A stretch of DNA of 64,000 nucleotides from Pseudoroseomonas cervicalis (GTDB taxonomy: Bacteria; Pseudomonadota; Alphaproteobacteria; Acetobacterales; Acetobacteraceae): assembly GCF_030818485.1 (NCBI RefSeq), contig NZ_JAUTAJ010000002.1, forward strand, positions 124,001 through 188,000. The letters run 5' to 3'. The position numbers and the translations under genes were made by a program. Under the pieces are notes generated by a model. That model saw only the letters and a program-made list of their open reading frames with translations. It had not been told where the DNA came from and did no database searches. Position 1 is the stretch's first letter. The number at the start of each line of letters is the position of its first letter. Below, one piece after another: positions 41,324 to 51,143 of this stretch.

Positions 41324-42942
41324 GCCAGGATCCTCTGCGGAAGCGCGTCCAGCCGGGGCGCCGCCGCCAGCAATTCACGGGTATAGGGGTGTTCGGGATG
41401 GTCGAAGATGCGGTCGCGCGGACCCTGCTCGACCAGCCTGCCCTGCTGCATGACGATGACGCGGTCGGAGACCTCCTCGACCGCCGCCAGATCATGCGAG
41501 ACGAACAGGCAGGCGAAGCCATGTTCCTGCTGCAGCCGGCGGAACAGCGCCAGGATCTGCTTCTGCACGCTCATGTCGAGCGCGCTCACCGGCTCATCCG
41601 CCACCACCAGCGCCGGGTTGCGGATGATGGCGCGGGCGATCGCCACGCGCTGCCGCTGCCCGCCCGAAAGCTCATGTGGGAAGCGGTGGGCGAGGCCGGG
41701 CAGGCCGACCTCCTCGAAGACCTGCTCGGTGCGGCGGCGGCGCGCGCCGGCGTCGAGATCGGGCAAATGCCGCAGCGGCTCGGCCACGATCTCGCCGATG
41801 CGCATGCGCGGGTCGAGCGAGGAATAGGGGTCCTGGAAGACGATCTGGCAGGCCAGGCGGAAGCGGCGCAGCGGGTCGCCCTTCGCCTGCGTCACATCCT
41901 CGCCGCGGAACAGCAGCTGGCCGGCGGTGGGCTGCACCAGCCGCAGCATGGCGCGCCCCAGCGTCGTCTTGCCCGAGCCGCTGCCGCCCACCAGCGCCAC
42001 CGTCTCGCCGGGATAGATGGCGAGGTCAACGCCGCGCACCGCGGCGACCGAAGGCTGGCGGCGGAAGAAGCGGCGGCGGCCGGGATAGGTCACCTCCAGG
42101 CCGCGCGCCTCCAGCACCGGCTGCGCCGTGTCGACGGCGCGGGGCGGGCGCGGCGTGCGGCGCGGCAGCGCCTCCACCAGCGCCCGCGTGTAGGCGTGCT
42201 GCGGCGCGCCGAGCAGCGCCGCCGCCGGGCCCTGCTCCACCACCAGGCCGCGCTGCAGCACCACGGCGCGATGCGCGTAGCGCGCGACCAGCCCCAGATT
42301 GTGGGTGATCAGCAGCACGGCGGTGCCGTTGTCGCGCGCCAGCTCGACCATCAGGTCGAGGATCTCGCGCTGCGCCAGCGTGTCGAGCGCGGTGGTCGGC
42401 TCATCGGCGATCAGCAGCGCGGGGCGCAGCAGCATCACCGAGGCCAGCATGATCCGCTGCCGCATGCCGCCCGAGAATTCATGCGGGAAGGCGGAGAGGC
42501 AGGCTTCTGGATCGCGGATATGCACCCGACGCAGCATGGCGAGGCTGGCCGCGCGGATCTCGGCGGCCGACATCTTCCGGTGCAGCGCAAGCCCCTCGGC
42601 CATCTGCGCGCCGATCGTCATGGCCGGGTTCAGCGAGACCATCGGCTCCTGGAACACCATGCCGATCTCGGCGCCGCGCAGCGCCCGCAGCCGGTCGGGG
42701 CGCGCCGCCAGCAGATCCTCGCCGCGCAGCCGGATCGCGCCGCCCGAGGCGCGCAGCCCGGGCGGCAGCAGGCCGATGGCGGCGCGGCCGGTGGCCGTCT
42801 TGCCGCTGCCGGATTCGCCCACCAGCGCCAGGATCTCGCCCGGCGCGATGGCGAAGGAGATGCCCTGCACGACCTCGGTGCCGCCGGCGGCGATGCGCAG
42901 CCCCTCGACCGAGAGCAGGGGCGTGTCCTGGCTCGGGCTCAT
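41320..42942 (-). CDS. Fused dipeptide-type ABC ATPase (DppD-DppF)
   Basis: A 540-residue protein with two ABC ATPase domains. The first (1-260) has GESGSGKTATGRAA and FSGGMRQRIML; the second (280-540) has GGSGSGKTTLGRAM and LSGGQRQRVAIARAI, each with an oligopeptide-type ADEP Walker B (LLIADEPTTALD and LVVADEPVSALD). It would drive the DppBC-like permeases encoded just upstream. The start overlaps dppC by four bases (ATGA). Confidence 0.9.
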   Translation of the reverse strand: MSPSQDTPLLSVEGLRIAAGGTEVVQGISFAIAPGEILALVGESGSGKTATGRAAIGLLPPGLRASGGAIRLRGEDLLAARPDRLRALRGAEIGMVFQEPMVSLNPAMTIGAQMAEGLALHRKMSAAEIRAASLAMLRRVHIRDPEACLSAFPHEFSGGMRQRIMLASVMLLRPALLIADEPTTALDTLAQREILDLMVELARDNGTAVLLITHNLGLVARYAHRAVVLQRGLVVEQGPAAALLGAPQHAYTRALVEALPRRTPRPPRAVDTAQPVLEARGLEVTYPGRRRFFRRQPSVAAVRGVDLAIYPGETVALVGGSGSGKTTLGRAMLRLVQPTAGQLLFRGEDVTQAKGDPLRRFRLACQIVFQDPYSSLDPRMRIGEIVAEPLRHLPDLDAGARRRRTEQVFEEVGLPGLAHRFPHELSGGQRQRVAIARAIIRNPALVVADEPVSALDMSVQKQILALFRRLQQEHGFACLFVSHDLAAVEEVSDRVIVMQQGRLVEQGPRDRIFDHPEHPYTRELLAAAPRLDALPQRILA

Positions 42943-43751
42943 CGGGCTTCGCTCCGCGGGTCGAGCCGGTCGCGCAGCGCGTCGCCCAGCAGATTGGCGC
43001 CGAGCAGCGTCAGCGCGATGCACAGCCCGGGCGACAGGCTCAGCCACAGCGCGCTGTCCAGATAGGGGCGGCTGGCGGCCAGCATGTTGCCCCAGCTCGG
43101 CGCCGGCGGCGGCACGCCGAGGCCCAGGAAGGACAGCGCGCTTTCCGACAGGATCGCCCAGCCGAACATGCTGGTGGCCAGCACGATCACCGGCGAGACG
43201 GTGTTGGGCAGCACATGCCGCCACAGCGTGTAGCTCTCGGAATTGCCGATGGCGCGGCTGGCCTCGATGAATTCGCGCTCGCGCAGCGACAGCACCGTGC
43301 CGCGCACGATGCGCGCGACCGTCGGCGCATAGGCCAGGCCGAGGGCCGCCACGATGCCCCATTGGCTGGCGCCGAACACCGCCAGCAGGCCGAGCGCCAG
43401 CAGGATGCCGGGGAAGGCCAGCAGCGAATCATTGACCATGGAGAGCAGCCGGTCCGGCCAGCCGCGCAGGAAGCCGGCCAGCAGCCCGATCGCCGAGCCC
43501 AGCAGCACCGCCAGCAGCACGGTGCAGGCGGCGACGGTGACGCTGGCGCCGGCGCCCTCCATGATGCGGCTGAGCACGTCGCGCCCGACCTCGTCGGTGC
43601 CGAGCAGGTAGTCGCCCGAGGGCGGCTTCAGCCGCTGGCGCAGCGCCACACCCATCGGGTCGCGCGGCGTCCAGACCAGGGAGAGCAGGGCCATGGCGAC
43701 CATGGAGCCGACCAGCACGGCGCCGGCCAGAGCGTTCAATCGCAGGCGCAT
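42939..43751 (-). CDS. Peptide-type ABC transporter permease (DppC-like)
   Basis: A 270-residue inner-membrane permease. The N-terminal DPMGVALRQRLKPPS and YLLGTDEVGRDVLSRIMEGA are the DppC hallmarks, and the EAA loop is EASRAIGNSESYTLWRHVLPN. It pairs with the DppB-like protein encoded 5 bases upstream. The ATG at 43751 is the first with a proper transmembrane start. Confidence 0.9.
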   Translation of the reverse strand: MRLRLNALAGAVLVGSMVAMALLSLVWTPRDPMGVALRQRLKPPSGDYLLGTDEVGRDVLSRIMEGAGASVTVAACTVLLAVLLGSAIGLLAGFLRGWPDRLLSMVNDSLLAFPGILLALGLLAVFGASQWGIVAALGLAYAPTVARIVRGTVLSLREREFIEASRAIGNSESYTLWRHVLPNTVSPVIVLATSMFGWAILSESALSFLGLGVPPPAPSWGNMLAASRPYLDSALWLSLSPGLCIALTLLGANLLGDALRDRLDPRSEAR

Positions 43752-43756
43752 CGGCC

Positions 43757-44701
43757 TCACTCCGCCGTCACGCGCGGGTCGAACAGCGGGTAGAGCAGGT
43801 CCACCGCCAGATTGACCAGCACATAGATGGTTGCGACGAACAGCATGCAGCCCTGCACCACCGGATAGTCGCGGGCATAGATGCCATCGACCAGCAGCCG
43901 GCCGAGGCCGGGCAGGGTGAACACCGTCTCGATCACCGCGACGCCGCCCAGCAGATTGCCCAGCACGATGCCGATCAGCGTCAGGGTCGGCGCGAAGGCG
44001 TTGGGCAGCACATGGCGCCGCAGCACGGTGCGCTCCGGCAGCCCCTTGGCGCGGGCATGCGCCACGAATTCCAGCCGCAGCACATCGATGCCGGCGGCGC
44101 GCGACATGCGCGTCAGCACGCCGATCTCGATCAGCGTGAGCGTCGCGACCGGCAGGGCGATGTAGCGCAGCGCCTCCCACGCATTCTCGGAGAAGCCGAC
44201 ATAGCCGACGACCGGCACCCAGCCGAGCTTCAGCCCGAAGGCCAGCAGCATCAGCAGGCCGAGCCAGAAGCTCGGCACCGAGAGCAGCAGCGTCGCGCCG
44301 CCGACAATGGCCAGGTCGGTGCCGCTGTTCTGCTTCCAGGCGGCGATCAGGCCGAGCGGCACGGCGACCAGCGCGGCCAGGCCCACCGCCGCGAAGACGA
44401 TCGAGGCGGTGACCTGGAAGCGCTGCAGCACCAGCGGCAGCACCGGCTGGTCATTGCCGATGGAGCGGCCGAGATCGCCGGACAGCGCCGCGCCCAGCCA
44501 GCGCAGGAACTGCACCGGCAGCGAGCGGTCCAGCCCCATCTCGGCGCGCAGCGCGGCCAGCGCCACGCCATCGGCGCTGTCGCCCAGCATCAGCTCCGCC
44601 GGGTCGCCCGGCACCAGCCGCAGCAGCAGGAACACGCCGAGCGAGACCAGCAGCAGCGTTGGCAGCGCCATCGCCAGCCGCTTCAGGGCATAGAGCGGCA
44701 T
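43757..44701 (-). CDS. Peptide-type ABC transporter permease (DppB-like)
   Basis: A 314-residue permease with the DppB start LLVSLGVFLLLRLVPGDPAE, followed by LGLDRSLPVQFLRWL-type periplasmic sequence and the EAA loop EFVAHARAKGLPERTVLRRH. About six membrane helices. It forms the channel with the DppC-like subunit. Confidence 0.9.
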   Translation of the reverse strand: MPLYALKRLAMALPTLLLVSLGVFLLLRLVPGDPAELMLGDSADGVALAALRAEMGLDRSLPVQFLRWLGAALSGDLGRSIGNDQPVLPLVLQRFQVTASIVFAAVGLAALVAVPLGLIAAWKQNSGTDLAIVGGATLLLSVPSFWLGLLMLLAFGLKLGWVPVVGYVGFSENAWEALRYIALPVATLTLIEIGVLTRMSRAAGIDVLRLEFVAHARAKGLPERTVLRRHVLPNAFAPTLTLIGIVLGNLLGGVAVIETVFTLPGLGRLLVDGIYARDYPVVQGCMLFVATIYVLVNLAVDLLYPLFDPRVTAE

Positions 44702-44730
44702 GGCTCAGCCCCCCGCCTGTGCGATGCGGC

Positions 44731-46296
44731 TCATGGCTGCCGCCACACGCCCCAGGTGATCATCCGCCCCGCCACCTGCGGCGCATAGCCGCGGATCGTG
44801 GGCCGCGCCGCGCCGAGCTGCGGGTCGTAATACAGGCCGATGATCGGCACCTCCTGCTGCATGCGCGCATGCAGCGCGCGGAACACCTCGCCACGGCGGG
44901 CATTGTCGGTGGTGGTGATGCTCTCGGCCAGCAGGCGGCGCGCCTCCGGATCCTCCCATTGCGCCCAGGGCTGCGCCGTCTTGTCGCCGATGATCGAGTT
45001 GAACATCAGCGAGGGGTCGAGCCGCGCGGAATAGGAGAAGGATTGCAGCTGGAAATTGCCGTTGAGGTAGTTGTTCAGCTGCGTCGCCCAGTCCAGCACT
45101 TCCAGCTCGACGCGCAGGCCGACGGCGGTCAGCATCGACTGGATCGCCACCGCATTGTCGTACATGCCGGGATAGCGGCGATTGGCCTGGATCTTGATGA
45201 GCTGGTTGCGGTAGCCGGCCTCGCGCAGCAGGCGCCGCGCCGCGGCCGGGTCATAGGCCGGCCAGCCGCGGAAGGCCTCGTCGAAGAAGGGGCTGGAATC
45301 GCCCACCGCCGAGGGGTTCGGCCCGGCGCCGCCGCCGGTGCGCACCTCGGCGATCTGCGCCAGGTCGATGGCATGGGCGATGGCGCGGCGGATGCGCACA
45401 TCCTTCAGCACCGCGTCGCGCGTCTGCACCAGCATCGTGGTCCAGCCGAGGCCGGGGGCGGTCAGCATCTGCACGCCGGCTTCGCGCATCTTGTCGGCGC
45501 GCTCGGGCTCGACGCTGGGCAGGATGTCGACGGCGCCGGTCAGCAGCGCCGCCTCGGCCGCGTTGGGGTCGGGGATGACGCGGAACACCACCTCGTCCAG
45601 CAGCGCCTGGCGCGCGCCGGAGAAGGCGCTGGCGGGGGCGGTGGAGGCGACATAGCCATCGAAGCGCCGCAGCGTGACGAATTCGCCGCGCCGCCATTCC
45701 TGCAGCTGGAACGGGCCGGTGCCGATCGGCGCGCGCCATTTGCCATCGGCGCCGATGCTGTCGGGGTGGAACACCACCGTGCCGCACTGGATATTGGCCA
45801 GCTGCGGCAGCAGCAGCGCGCTCGGCCGCGCCAGGCGGTAGGTGATGGTGCGGGCATCCTCGGCCTCGACCGCCTGCACCTGCAGCCCGTCGGGCGAATC
45901 GAAGAAGCGGCGGCAGCTCCAGCCGCTATTGCCCCATTGCCGGTCCCAGCTCGCCTTCACCTCGGCCGAGGTCAGGGTCGCGCCATTGTGGAAGCGCACC
46001 CCCTCGCGCAGGGTGAAGCGCCAGCTCAGCCCGTCCTCCGACACGCTCCAGGATTCGGCCAGCGCCGGGCCGACGCTGACATCGGTGCGATAGGCGACCA
46101 GCCCCTCGAAGATGTGGTGCACCACGGCGTCGGTGTTGGCATCGCGGTTGATGCCCGGCTCCAGGCTGCGGATATCGGCGTTCAGCGCCACCGTCGCCCG
46201 GCCGCCGCGCTGCGGCGTTTCCTGGGCCCAGGCGGCCAGCGGCCAGGCGGCCAGCGCCACCAGGGCGGCCAGCGCCATGCTGCGCGGTCTCATCAT
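44731..46296 (-). CDS. Peptide-type ABC transporter substrate-binding protein
   Basis: A periplasmic binding protein of about 521 residues, family 5 (DppA/OppA). A Sec signal (MALAALVALAAWPLAAWAQ) is followed by LRSLEP-type opening (IRSLEPGINRDANTDAVV), HIFEGLVAY, and the diagnostic WRFTLREGVRFHNGATLTS. Two adjacent ATGs (46296, 46293) follow an AGAGG site. It sets the ligand of the system; the presence of an amidase and a C45 hydrolase suggests an amide or short peptide. Confidence 0.9.
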   Translation of the reverse strand: MMRPRSMALAALVALAAWPLAAWAQETPQRGGRATVALNADIRSLEPGINRDANTDAVVHHIFEGLVAYRTDVSVGPALAESWSVSEDGLSWRFTLREGVRFHNGATLTSAEVKASWDRQWGNSGWSCRRFFDSPDGLQVQAVEAEDARTITYRLARPSALLLPQLANIQCGTVVFHPDSIGADGKWRAPIGTGPFQLQEWRRGEFVTLRRFDGYVASTAPASAFSGARQALLDEVVFRVIPDPNAAEAALLTGAVDILPSVEPERADKMREAGVQMLTAPGLGWTTMLVQTRDAVLKDVRIRRAIAHAIDLAQIAEVRTGGGAGPNPSAVGDSSPFFDEAFRGWPAYDPAAARRLLREAGYRNQLIKIQANRRYPGMYDNAVAIQSMLTAVGLRVELEVLDWATQLNNYLNGNFQLQSFSYSARLDPSLMFNSIIGDKTAQPWAQWEDPEARRLLAESITTTDNARRGEVFRALHARMQQEVPIIGLYYDPQLGAARPTIRGYAPQVAGRMITWGVWRQP

Positions 46297-46353
46297 CCTC
46301 TTTCCCTTTCTCTCCGTCCGGCGCCGCCGGCACCCCCCTGACATCCGCGGTCT

Positions 46354-47190
46354 TCAGGCCGCGTGATGCTCCGTGAAGAAGTCGATCACCGCCGGGGCGA
46401 CGCCCGGCATCCAGTGCGCCACGCCCGGCACGGTGTCGTGCCGCACGGCGATGCCCCGCGCCTCCAGGCTGGCGCGCAGCGCGCGCAGCCGGTCCTGCCG
46501 GTTGGCGCCGGCGGCATCGGCGCCCGGCATCCACAGCCGGTCGCCGGGGCGGATGGTGATTTCCCAGGTGTCGGTGTCGTCGCCGCCGACCACCATCTGC
46601 ACGGCGACCTCGCGCATCGCGTCGATGTCGATGCGCTGGCCGAAGCGGCTCTCCCAGTCGCGCACGCCGGGCCAGAAATCGTAGCTGTCGTCCAGCAGCG
46701 TCACCAGGCCGGGCGCGCCGATCGACACGGATGCAAGCCGGCCGGGATGCAGATAGAGGAAGCGATGCGCGAAATGCCCGCCGCCGGAAAAGCCGAACAG
46801 CGAGAAGCGGTGGCCGCGGATGCGGTAGCGCGCGCGCATCTCCTCCACCATCGACAGCAGCACGGCATCGTAATGCAGATCGCCGGCGCGCAGCATCTTG
46901 TAGCTGGAGAGATCCTCCGGCCCGGTGATGCCGGCGGGGAAGAGCGGCGCCAGCACGATCAGCTGCCGCGCCTCGGCGAGTGATGCGAAAGTGTCGCGGT
47001 ACAGCTCCATCATCCGCCCGGTGCCATGCATGGCGACCAGCAGCGGGTAGTCCTGGGCGCCATCCTCCTCATAGCTCTCCGGCACATAGGCGCAGTAGGA
47101 GAAGCGCGGATCGGCCTGGCAGGCGCGCACCGTGGTGCGGCCGAAATCATAATAGCTGAGGCGGCGTCCATGGCCGGCGGGGCGGGGCAT
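46354..47190 (-). CDS. Alpha/beta-hydrolase
   Basis: A 278-residue alpha/beta-hydrolase resembling PHB-depolymerase/esterase-type proteins. The oxyanion strand is YPLLVAMHGTGRMMEL, the nucleophile elbow GFSGGGHFAHRFLYLHP, a late Asp lies in VVGGDDTDTWEI and the His in VPGVAHWMPGV. No signal peptide is evident. It sits in the amidase/transporter operon, so an ester or amide related to the transported compound is a likely substrate; this is inferred. Confidence 0.8.
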   Translation of the reverse strand: MPRPAGHGRRLSYYDFGRTTVRACQADPRFSYCAYVPESYEEDGAQDYPLLVAMHGTGRMMELYRDTFASLAEARQLIVLAPLFPAGITGPEDLSSYKMLRAGDLHYDAVLLSMVEEMRARYRIRGHRFSLFGFSGGGHFAHRFLYLHPGRLASVSIGAPGLVTLLDDSYDFWPGVRDWESRFGQRIDIDAMREVAVQMVVGGDDTDTWEITIRPGDRLWMPGADAAGANRQDRLRALRASLEARGIAVRHDTVPGVAHWMPGVAPAVIDFFTEHHAA

Positions 47191-47201
47191 GTCGTGTCTC
47201 C

Positions 47202-48638
47202 TCAGGCGATGATCGGCAAGGCGGGCATGGGCAGGGCGGCGGCGATCGGCTCGGCGGCGTCGAACAGCGCCTCGTCCCGGTGCAGGGCGCCGATCAGCTG
47301 CACGCCCATCGGCAGGCCCTCGGCCAGGCCGGTCGGCACCGACAGCCCCGGCAGGCCAAGGGCGGAGACCGCCAGCATCACCCGCTGCGCCTGCATGATG
47401 GCGGCAGTGGTGGCGGTGTCGCGCCGGTCATGCGCCACGGGGAAGGGCGGCTCGGTGGAGACCGGCGCCACGATCACCGGCCAGTCTTCCAGGAAGAGCA
47501 GCCATTCGCGCAGCAGCGCCATGCGGCGGGTCAGCCCCTCCAGGCAGGCGGCGGGGTCGCGCAGCGGCCAGTGTTCCGCCCAGAGGCCGAGCGCCTCGCG
47601 GATGCCCTCATCGCCATGCTGCGCCACCAGCGGCAGCAGCCGGGCGATGGTGTCGGGCCCGCCGATGCGGCCCCAGAGCTCGGCGGCCTCGGAGAGGGCC
47701 GGCGGCTCGATCTCCTCCACCACCCAGCCGGCCGCGGCCAAGGCGCGGCCTGCGGCGCGCACCGCATCCTGCACCGCCGGATGCGTCGACCCGCCCGAGG
47801 GGGCGGGCACCAGCGCCGCATGGCGCTTCCGGCGCGGCGGCGGCGGCGCCTGCGGCGCCAGCGAGCGCGGATCGCGCGGATCGGGCACCGCCATGGCGGC
47901 GAAGGCCAGGCGCTGGTCGCGCAGCGAGCGCGTCATGGGCCCCTGCACCGCCATCAGCTGGCTGGTGATGCTGGCATGGCCCTTGGCGCTGGGATTGAAG
48001 GAGGGGATGCGGCCGAGCCCCGGGCGCAGCCCGAACACGCCGCAGCAATAGGCCGGGTAGCGGACCGAGCCGGCGATGTCATTGCCATGCGCGATCGGGC
48101 CGAAGCCCGCCGCGACGGCCGCCGCCGCGCCGCCGGAGGAGCCGCCCGGCGTCGCCCGCGCATCCCAGGGGTTCCGCGTATCGCCATGCAGGCTGTTCTC
48201 GGTGAACCAGCGCATGGAGTAGCAGGGGGTGTTGGTGCGGCCGATGATCACCGCCCCGGCGCGGCGCAGATTGGCCACCACCGGATTGTCCTCGGCCGCC
48301 ATGTGGTCGCGATAGGCGGCGATGCCGCCATCGCTCGGATGGCCCGCCTGGTCGGTGTTCACCTTGATGGTCACCGGCACGCCATGCAGCGGCGGCAGGG
48401 TCTCTCCGTGGCGGCGCGCGGTATCGGCGGCGTCGGCGGCCGCCAATGCCTCGGCATCCATGCGCCGCACCACGGCGTTCAGCGACCCGTTCAGCGCGTC
48501 CATCCGCTCCAGGCAGGCCTGCACCGCCTCGCGGCTGGAGATCTCGCCCTTGCGGATCCGCATCGCCAGCTCCGCCGCATCCGCCTGCCACAGCGCGCCA
48601 TTCTCCCCGGTGGCCAGGCTATGCTGGGCCAGGCTCAT
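47202..48638 (-). CDS. Amidase-signature-family hydrolase
   Basis: A 478-residue amidase of the Ser-cisSer-Lys class. Lys92 (VPVTIKVNTDQAG), the cis-Ser region GGSSGGAAAAVAAG (165-178) and nucleophile Ser191 (HGNDIAGSVRYPAYCCG) are all present. It hydrolyses carboxamides to acid and ammonia. It is the first gene of the minus-strand operon and faces the GntR regulator across about 105 bases that must carry both promoters. Confidence 0.9.
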   Translation of the reverse strand: MSLAQHSLATGENGALWQADAAELAMRIRKGEISSREAVQACLERMDALNGSLNAVVRRMDAEALAAADAADTARRHGETLPPLHGVPVTIKVNTDQAGHPSDGGIAAYRDHMAAEDNPVVANLRRAGAVIIGRTNTPCYSMRWFTENSLHGDTRNPWDARATPGGSSGGAAAAVAAGFGPIAHGNDIAGSVRYPAYCCGVFGLRPGLGRIPSFNPSAKGHASITSQLMAVQGPMTRSLRDQRLAFAAMAVPDPRDPRSLAPQAPPPPRRKRHAALVPAPSGGSTHPAVQDAVRAAGRALAAAGWVVEEIEPPALSEAAELWGRIGGPDTIARLLPLVAQHGDEGIREALGLWAEHWPLRDPAACLEGLTRRMALLREWLLFLEDWPVIVAPVSTEPPFPVAHDRRDTATTAAIMQAQRVMLAVSALGLPGLSVPTGLAEGLPMGVQLIGALHRDEALFDAAEPIAAALPMPALPIIA

Positions 48639-48743
48639 GCGGCGCCTCCGGCAGGAGAAGGGAGGGGCTGGGCTCGGGACATCGCGAACTCCGCTGGTCG
48701 GTCCCGAAACGCTAGTGTACTTTGAGCGGACAGGAAACAGAAA

Positions 48744-49685
48744 ATGCCGCCCGAACCCAGCCGATTGCAACGCGACCTGATCCACCGCCTGGTCGAGGCG
48801 CTGCGCCGCGACGCGGTGCCCCCCGGCACCAGGCTGACCGAGCCGGGCCTGGCCCGCATGCTGCAGGTCTCCCGCACCCCGGTGCGCGCGGTGATGGAGG
48901 AGCTGGCGCGGCGCGGCGTGCTGGCCCGGCGCGAGGGCGGCGGCTACCTGCTGGCCGCGCTGCCGCCGCCCGAGGCGGGGGGCGAGCCGGCCGAGGGGGC
49001 GGATGCGGTCGAGCAGCTCTGCATCCGCATCGCCGAGGACCGGGTGGCGCAGCGCCTGCCGGCCGAGGTGACCGAGGCCGATTTGATGCGCCGCTACGAT
49101 GTCCGCCGCGCCTTCCTGCTGCGCGTGCTGGCGCGGCTGGCCGAGGTCGCCATGGTGGAGCGCAAGCCCGGCCATGGCTGGCAGTTCATGCCGAGCCTGG
49201 AGGATCGCCGCTCCCGCGCCGAGAGCTATATGCTGCGCCTGGTGCTGGAGCCGGCGGCGCTGCTGCAGCCGGGCTATGCCCTGGCGCCGGGCTGGGTGGA
49301 GCAGATGCGCCGCGCCCATCAGGCGATGCTCACCTCGCCCTGGAAGGACACCGACAGCATCCGGCTGTTCGAGATGAACGCCGCCTTCCACGAAGGGCTG
49401 GTGGCCGGGGCGGGCAACCGGCACATGCTGCTGGTGGTGCAGCAGCAGAACCGGCTGCGCCGCTTCCTGAACTATGATTGGGGCTATGGCTTCGCCCGCG
49501 TCATCGCCTCCTGCACCGAGCATCTGGAGATCCTCGACCGCATCGACCAGGGCGAGATGGAGATCGCCTCGCTGCTGCTGCGCCGGCATCTGGAGCGCGC
49601 CAGCGTGCTGCCGCACCATCCCGGGCAGGAAGAAGGGCTGCGCCGCGCCGCGGCCGAGGGGGAGGCCGCGCCGCTTCCGGCTTGA
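48744..49685 (+). CDS. GntR-family regulator with two winged-helix segments and an FCD-like domain
   Basis: A 313-residue regulator. Residues 8-70 form a GntR winged helix (GTRLTEPGLARMLQVSRTPV), and 85-147 look like a second one (EVTEADLMRRYDVRRAFLLR), followed by a helical FCD-type ligand domain (FEMNAAFHEGLVAGAGNRHM). The second winged helix is unusual. It is divergent from the amidase operon and upstream of the aminotransferase, so it probably controls both. Confidence 0.85.
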   Translation: MPPEPSRLQRDLIHRLVEALRRDAVPPGTRLTEPGLARMLQVSRTPVRAVMEELARRGVLARREGGGYLLAALPPPEAGGEPAEGADAVEQLCIRIAEDRVAQRLPAEVTEADLMRRYDVRRAFLLRVLARLAEVAMVERKPGHGWQFMPSLEDRRSRAESYMLRLVLEPAALLQPGYALAPGWVEQMRRAHQAMLTSPWKDTDSIRLFEMNAAFHEGLVAGAGNRHMLLVVQQQNRLRRFLNYDWGYGFARVIASCTEHLEILDRIDQGEMEIASLLLRRHLERASVLPHHPGQEEGLRRAAAEGEAAPLPA

Positions 49686-49789
49686 CGCGCGGCCCTCCTC
49701 CGGGCGGAATGTCTTTTAGCGTTAGAAAATGCGCTTCATTCCGAAGCCCGGCAGGCGGGCCGGGCGGGGCGCGCGCTGCGGAGGCTGTG

Positions 49790-51127
49790 ATGACCACCAC
49801 CCTGGACGAGGCGCCGCTCAGCCGCGAGGCGATGGAGGCCTTCTGGCTGCCCTTCACCGCGAACCGTCAGTTCAAGGCCAATCCAAAGATCTTCACCGGC
49901 GCGCGCGGCATGTACTACACCACCGCCGAGGGGCGGCAGGTGATGGACGCCATGGCCGGGCTGTGGTGCGTCAATGCCGGCCATGCCGCGCCGCGCATCG
50001 CCGACGCCATCAAGCGCCAGGCCGATGCGCTGGACTATGTCTCCTCCTTCGGCATGAGCCACCCGCTGGCCTTCACCCTCGCCGCGCGCATCACCGGCAT
50101 GGCGCCGGAGGGCATCGACCACATCTTCTTCGCCAATTCGGGGTCGGAGGCGGTGGACACCGCGCTGAAGATCGCCCGCGCCTATCACCAGGCGCGCGGC
50201 GATGGCCGCCGCACAAGGCTGATCGGCCGCGCCAAGGGCTATCACGGCATGGGCTTCGGCGGGCTGTCGGTCGCCGGCATCGCCCGCCACCGGCGCGATT
50301 TCGGCCCGCTGCTGGGCGATGTCGACCATCTGCCGCACACCCACCACCCTGAGCACAACGCCTTCTCGCGCGGGCGCCCCGCCTGGGGCGCGCATCTGGC
50401 CGATGAGCTGGAGGCGCTGTGCCAGATCCATGACGCCTCGACCATCGCCGCCGTCATCGTCGAGCCGGTCACCGGCTCGGGCGGCGTGCTGCCGCCGCCA
50501 GTGGGTTACCTTGAGCGGCTGCGCGAGATCTGCGACCGGCACGGCATCCTGCTGATCTTTGACGAGGTGATCACCGGCTTCGGCCGCATCGGCGCGCCCT
50601 TCGCCGCCAATGCCTTCGGCGTCACCCCGGACATCATCACCTGCGCCAAGGGCATGACCAATGGCGCGGTGCCGATGGGCGGCGTGCTGGTGCATCGCCG
50701 CGTGCATGACGCCTTCATGGCCGCCGCGCCGGAAGCGGTCGAGCTGATGCATGGCTATACCTATTCCGCGCATCCGCTGGCCTGCGCCGCCGGCCTCGCC
50801 GCCATCGAGACCTATCAGGAGGAGGCGCTGTTCGAACGCTGCGCCGGGATCTCGACCGTGTGGGAAGCGGCGGCGCATGCGCTGCAGGGCAAGGCGCATG
50901 TCGTCGACATCCGCAATATCGGCCTGCTCGCCGCGGTCGAGCTGGCGCCGCGCCCGGGGGCTGCGGGCGAGCGCGGCGCCGCCGTGCTGCGCCATTGCCT
51001 GGAGAAGGACATCCTGATCCGCGCCTCGGGCGACACGCTGGTGCTGTCGCCGCCGCTGATCATCTCGGAAGCCGAGATCGAGCGGCTGTTCGGCACCATC
51101 GCCGAGGCGCTGTCTGGGCTGAACTGA
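49790..51127 (+). CDS. Class III (omega-amino acid:pyruvate type) aminotransferase
   Basis: A 445-residue PLP enzyme. The PLP Lys is in ITCAKGMTNGAVPMGGV, the Asp in LLIFDEVITGFGRIGA, and FANSGSEAVDTALKIARAYH and GAKGYHG-type RAKGYHGMGF bind the phosphate. The N-terminus AFWLPFTANRQFKANPKIF is that of beta-alanine/omega-amino acid:pyruvate transaminases. A GGAGG site precedes the ATG. It could process an amine released by the amidase operon. Confidence 0.9.
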   Translation: MTTTLDEAPLSREAMEAFWLPFTANRQFKANPKIFTGARGMYYTTAEGRQVMDAMAGLWCVNAGHAAPRIADAIKRQADALDYVSSFGMSHPLAFTLAARITGMAPEGIDHIFFANSGSEAVDTALKIARAYHQARGDGRRTRLIGRAKGYHGMGFGGLSVAGIARHRRDFGPLLGDVDHLPHTHHPEHNAFSRGRPAWGAHLADELEALCQIHDASTIAAVIVEPVTGSGGVLPPPVGYLERLREICDRHGILLIFDEVITGFGRIGAPFAANAFGVTPDIITCAKGMTNGAVPMGGVLVHRRVHDAFMAAAPEAVELMHGYTYSAHPLACAAGLAAIETYQEEALFERCAGISTVWEAAAHALQGKAHVVDIRNIGLLAAVELAPRPGAAGERGAAVLRHCLEKDILIRASGDTLVLSPPLIISEAEIERLFGTIAEALSGLN

Positions 51128-51143
51128 GGCGCCGCTGCCGGCG

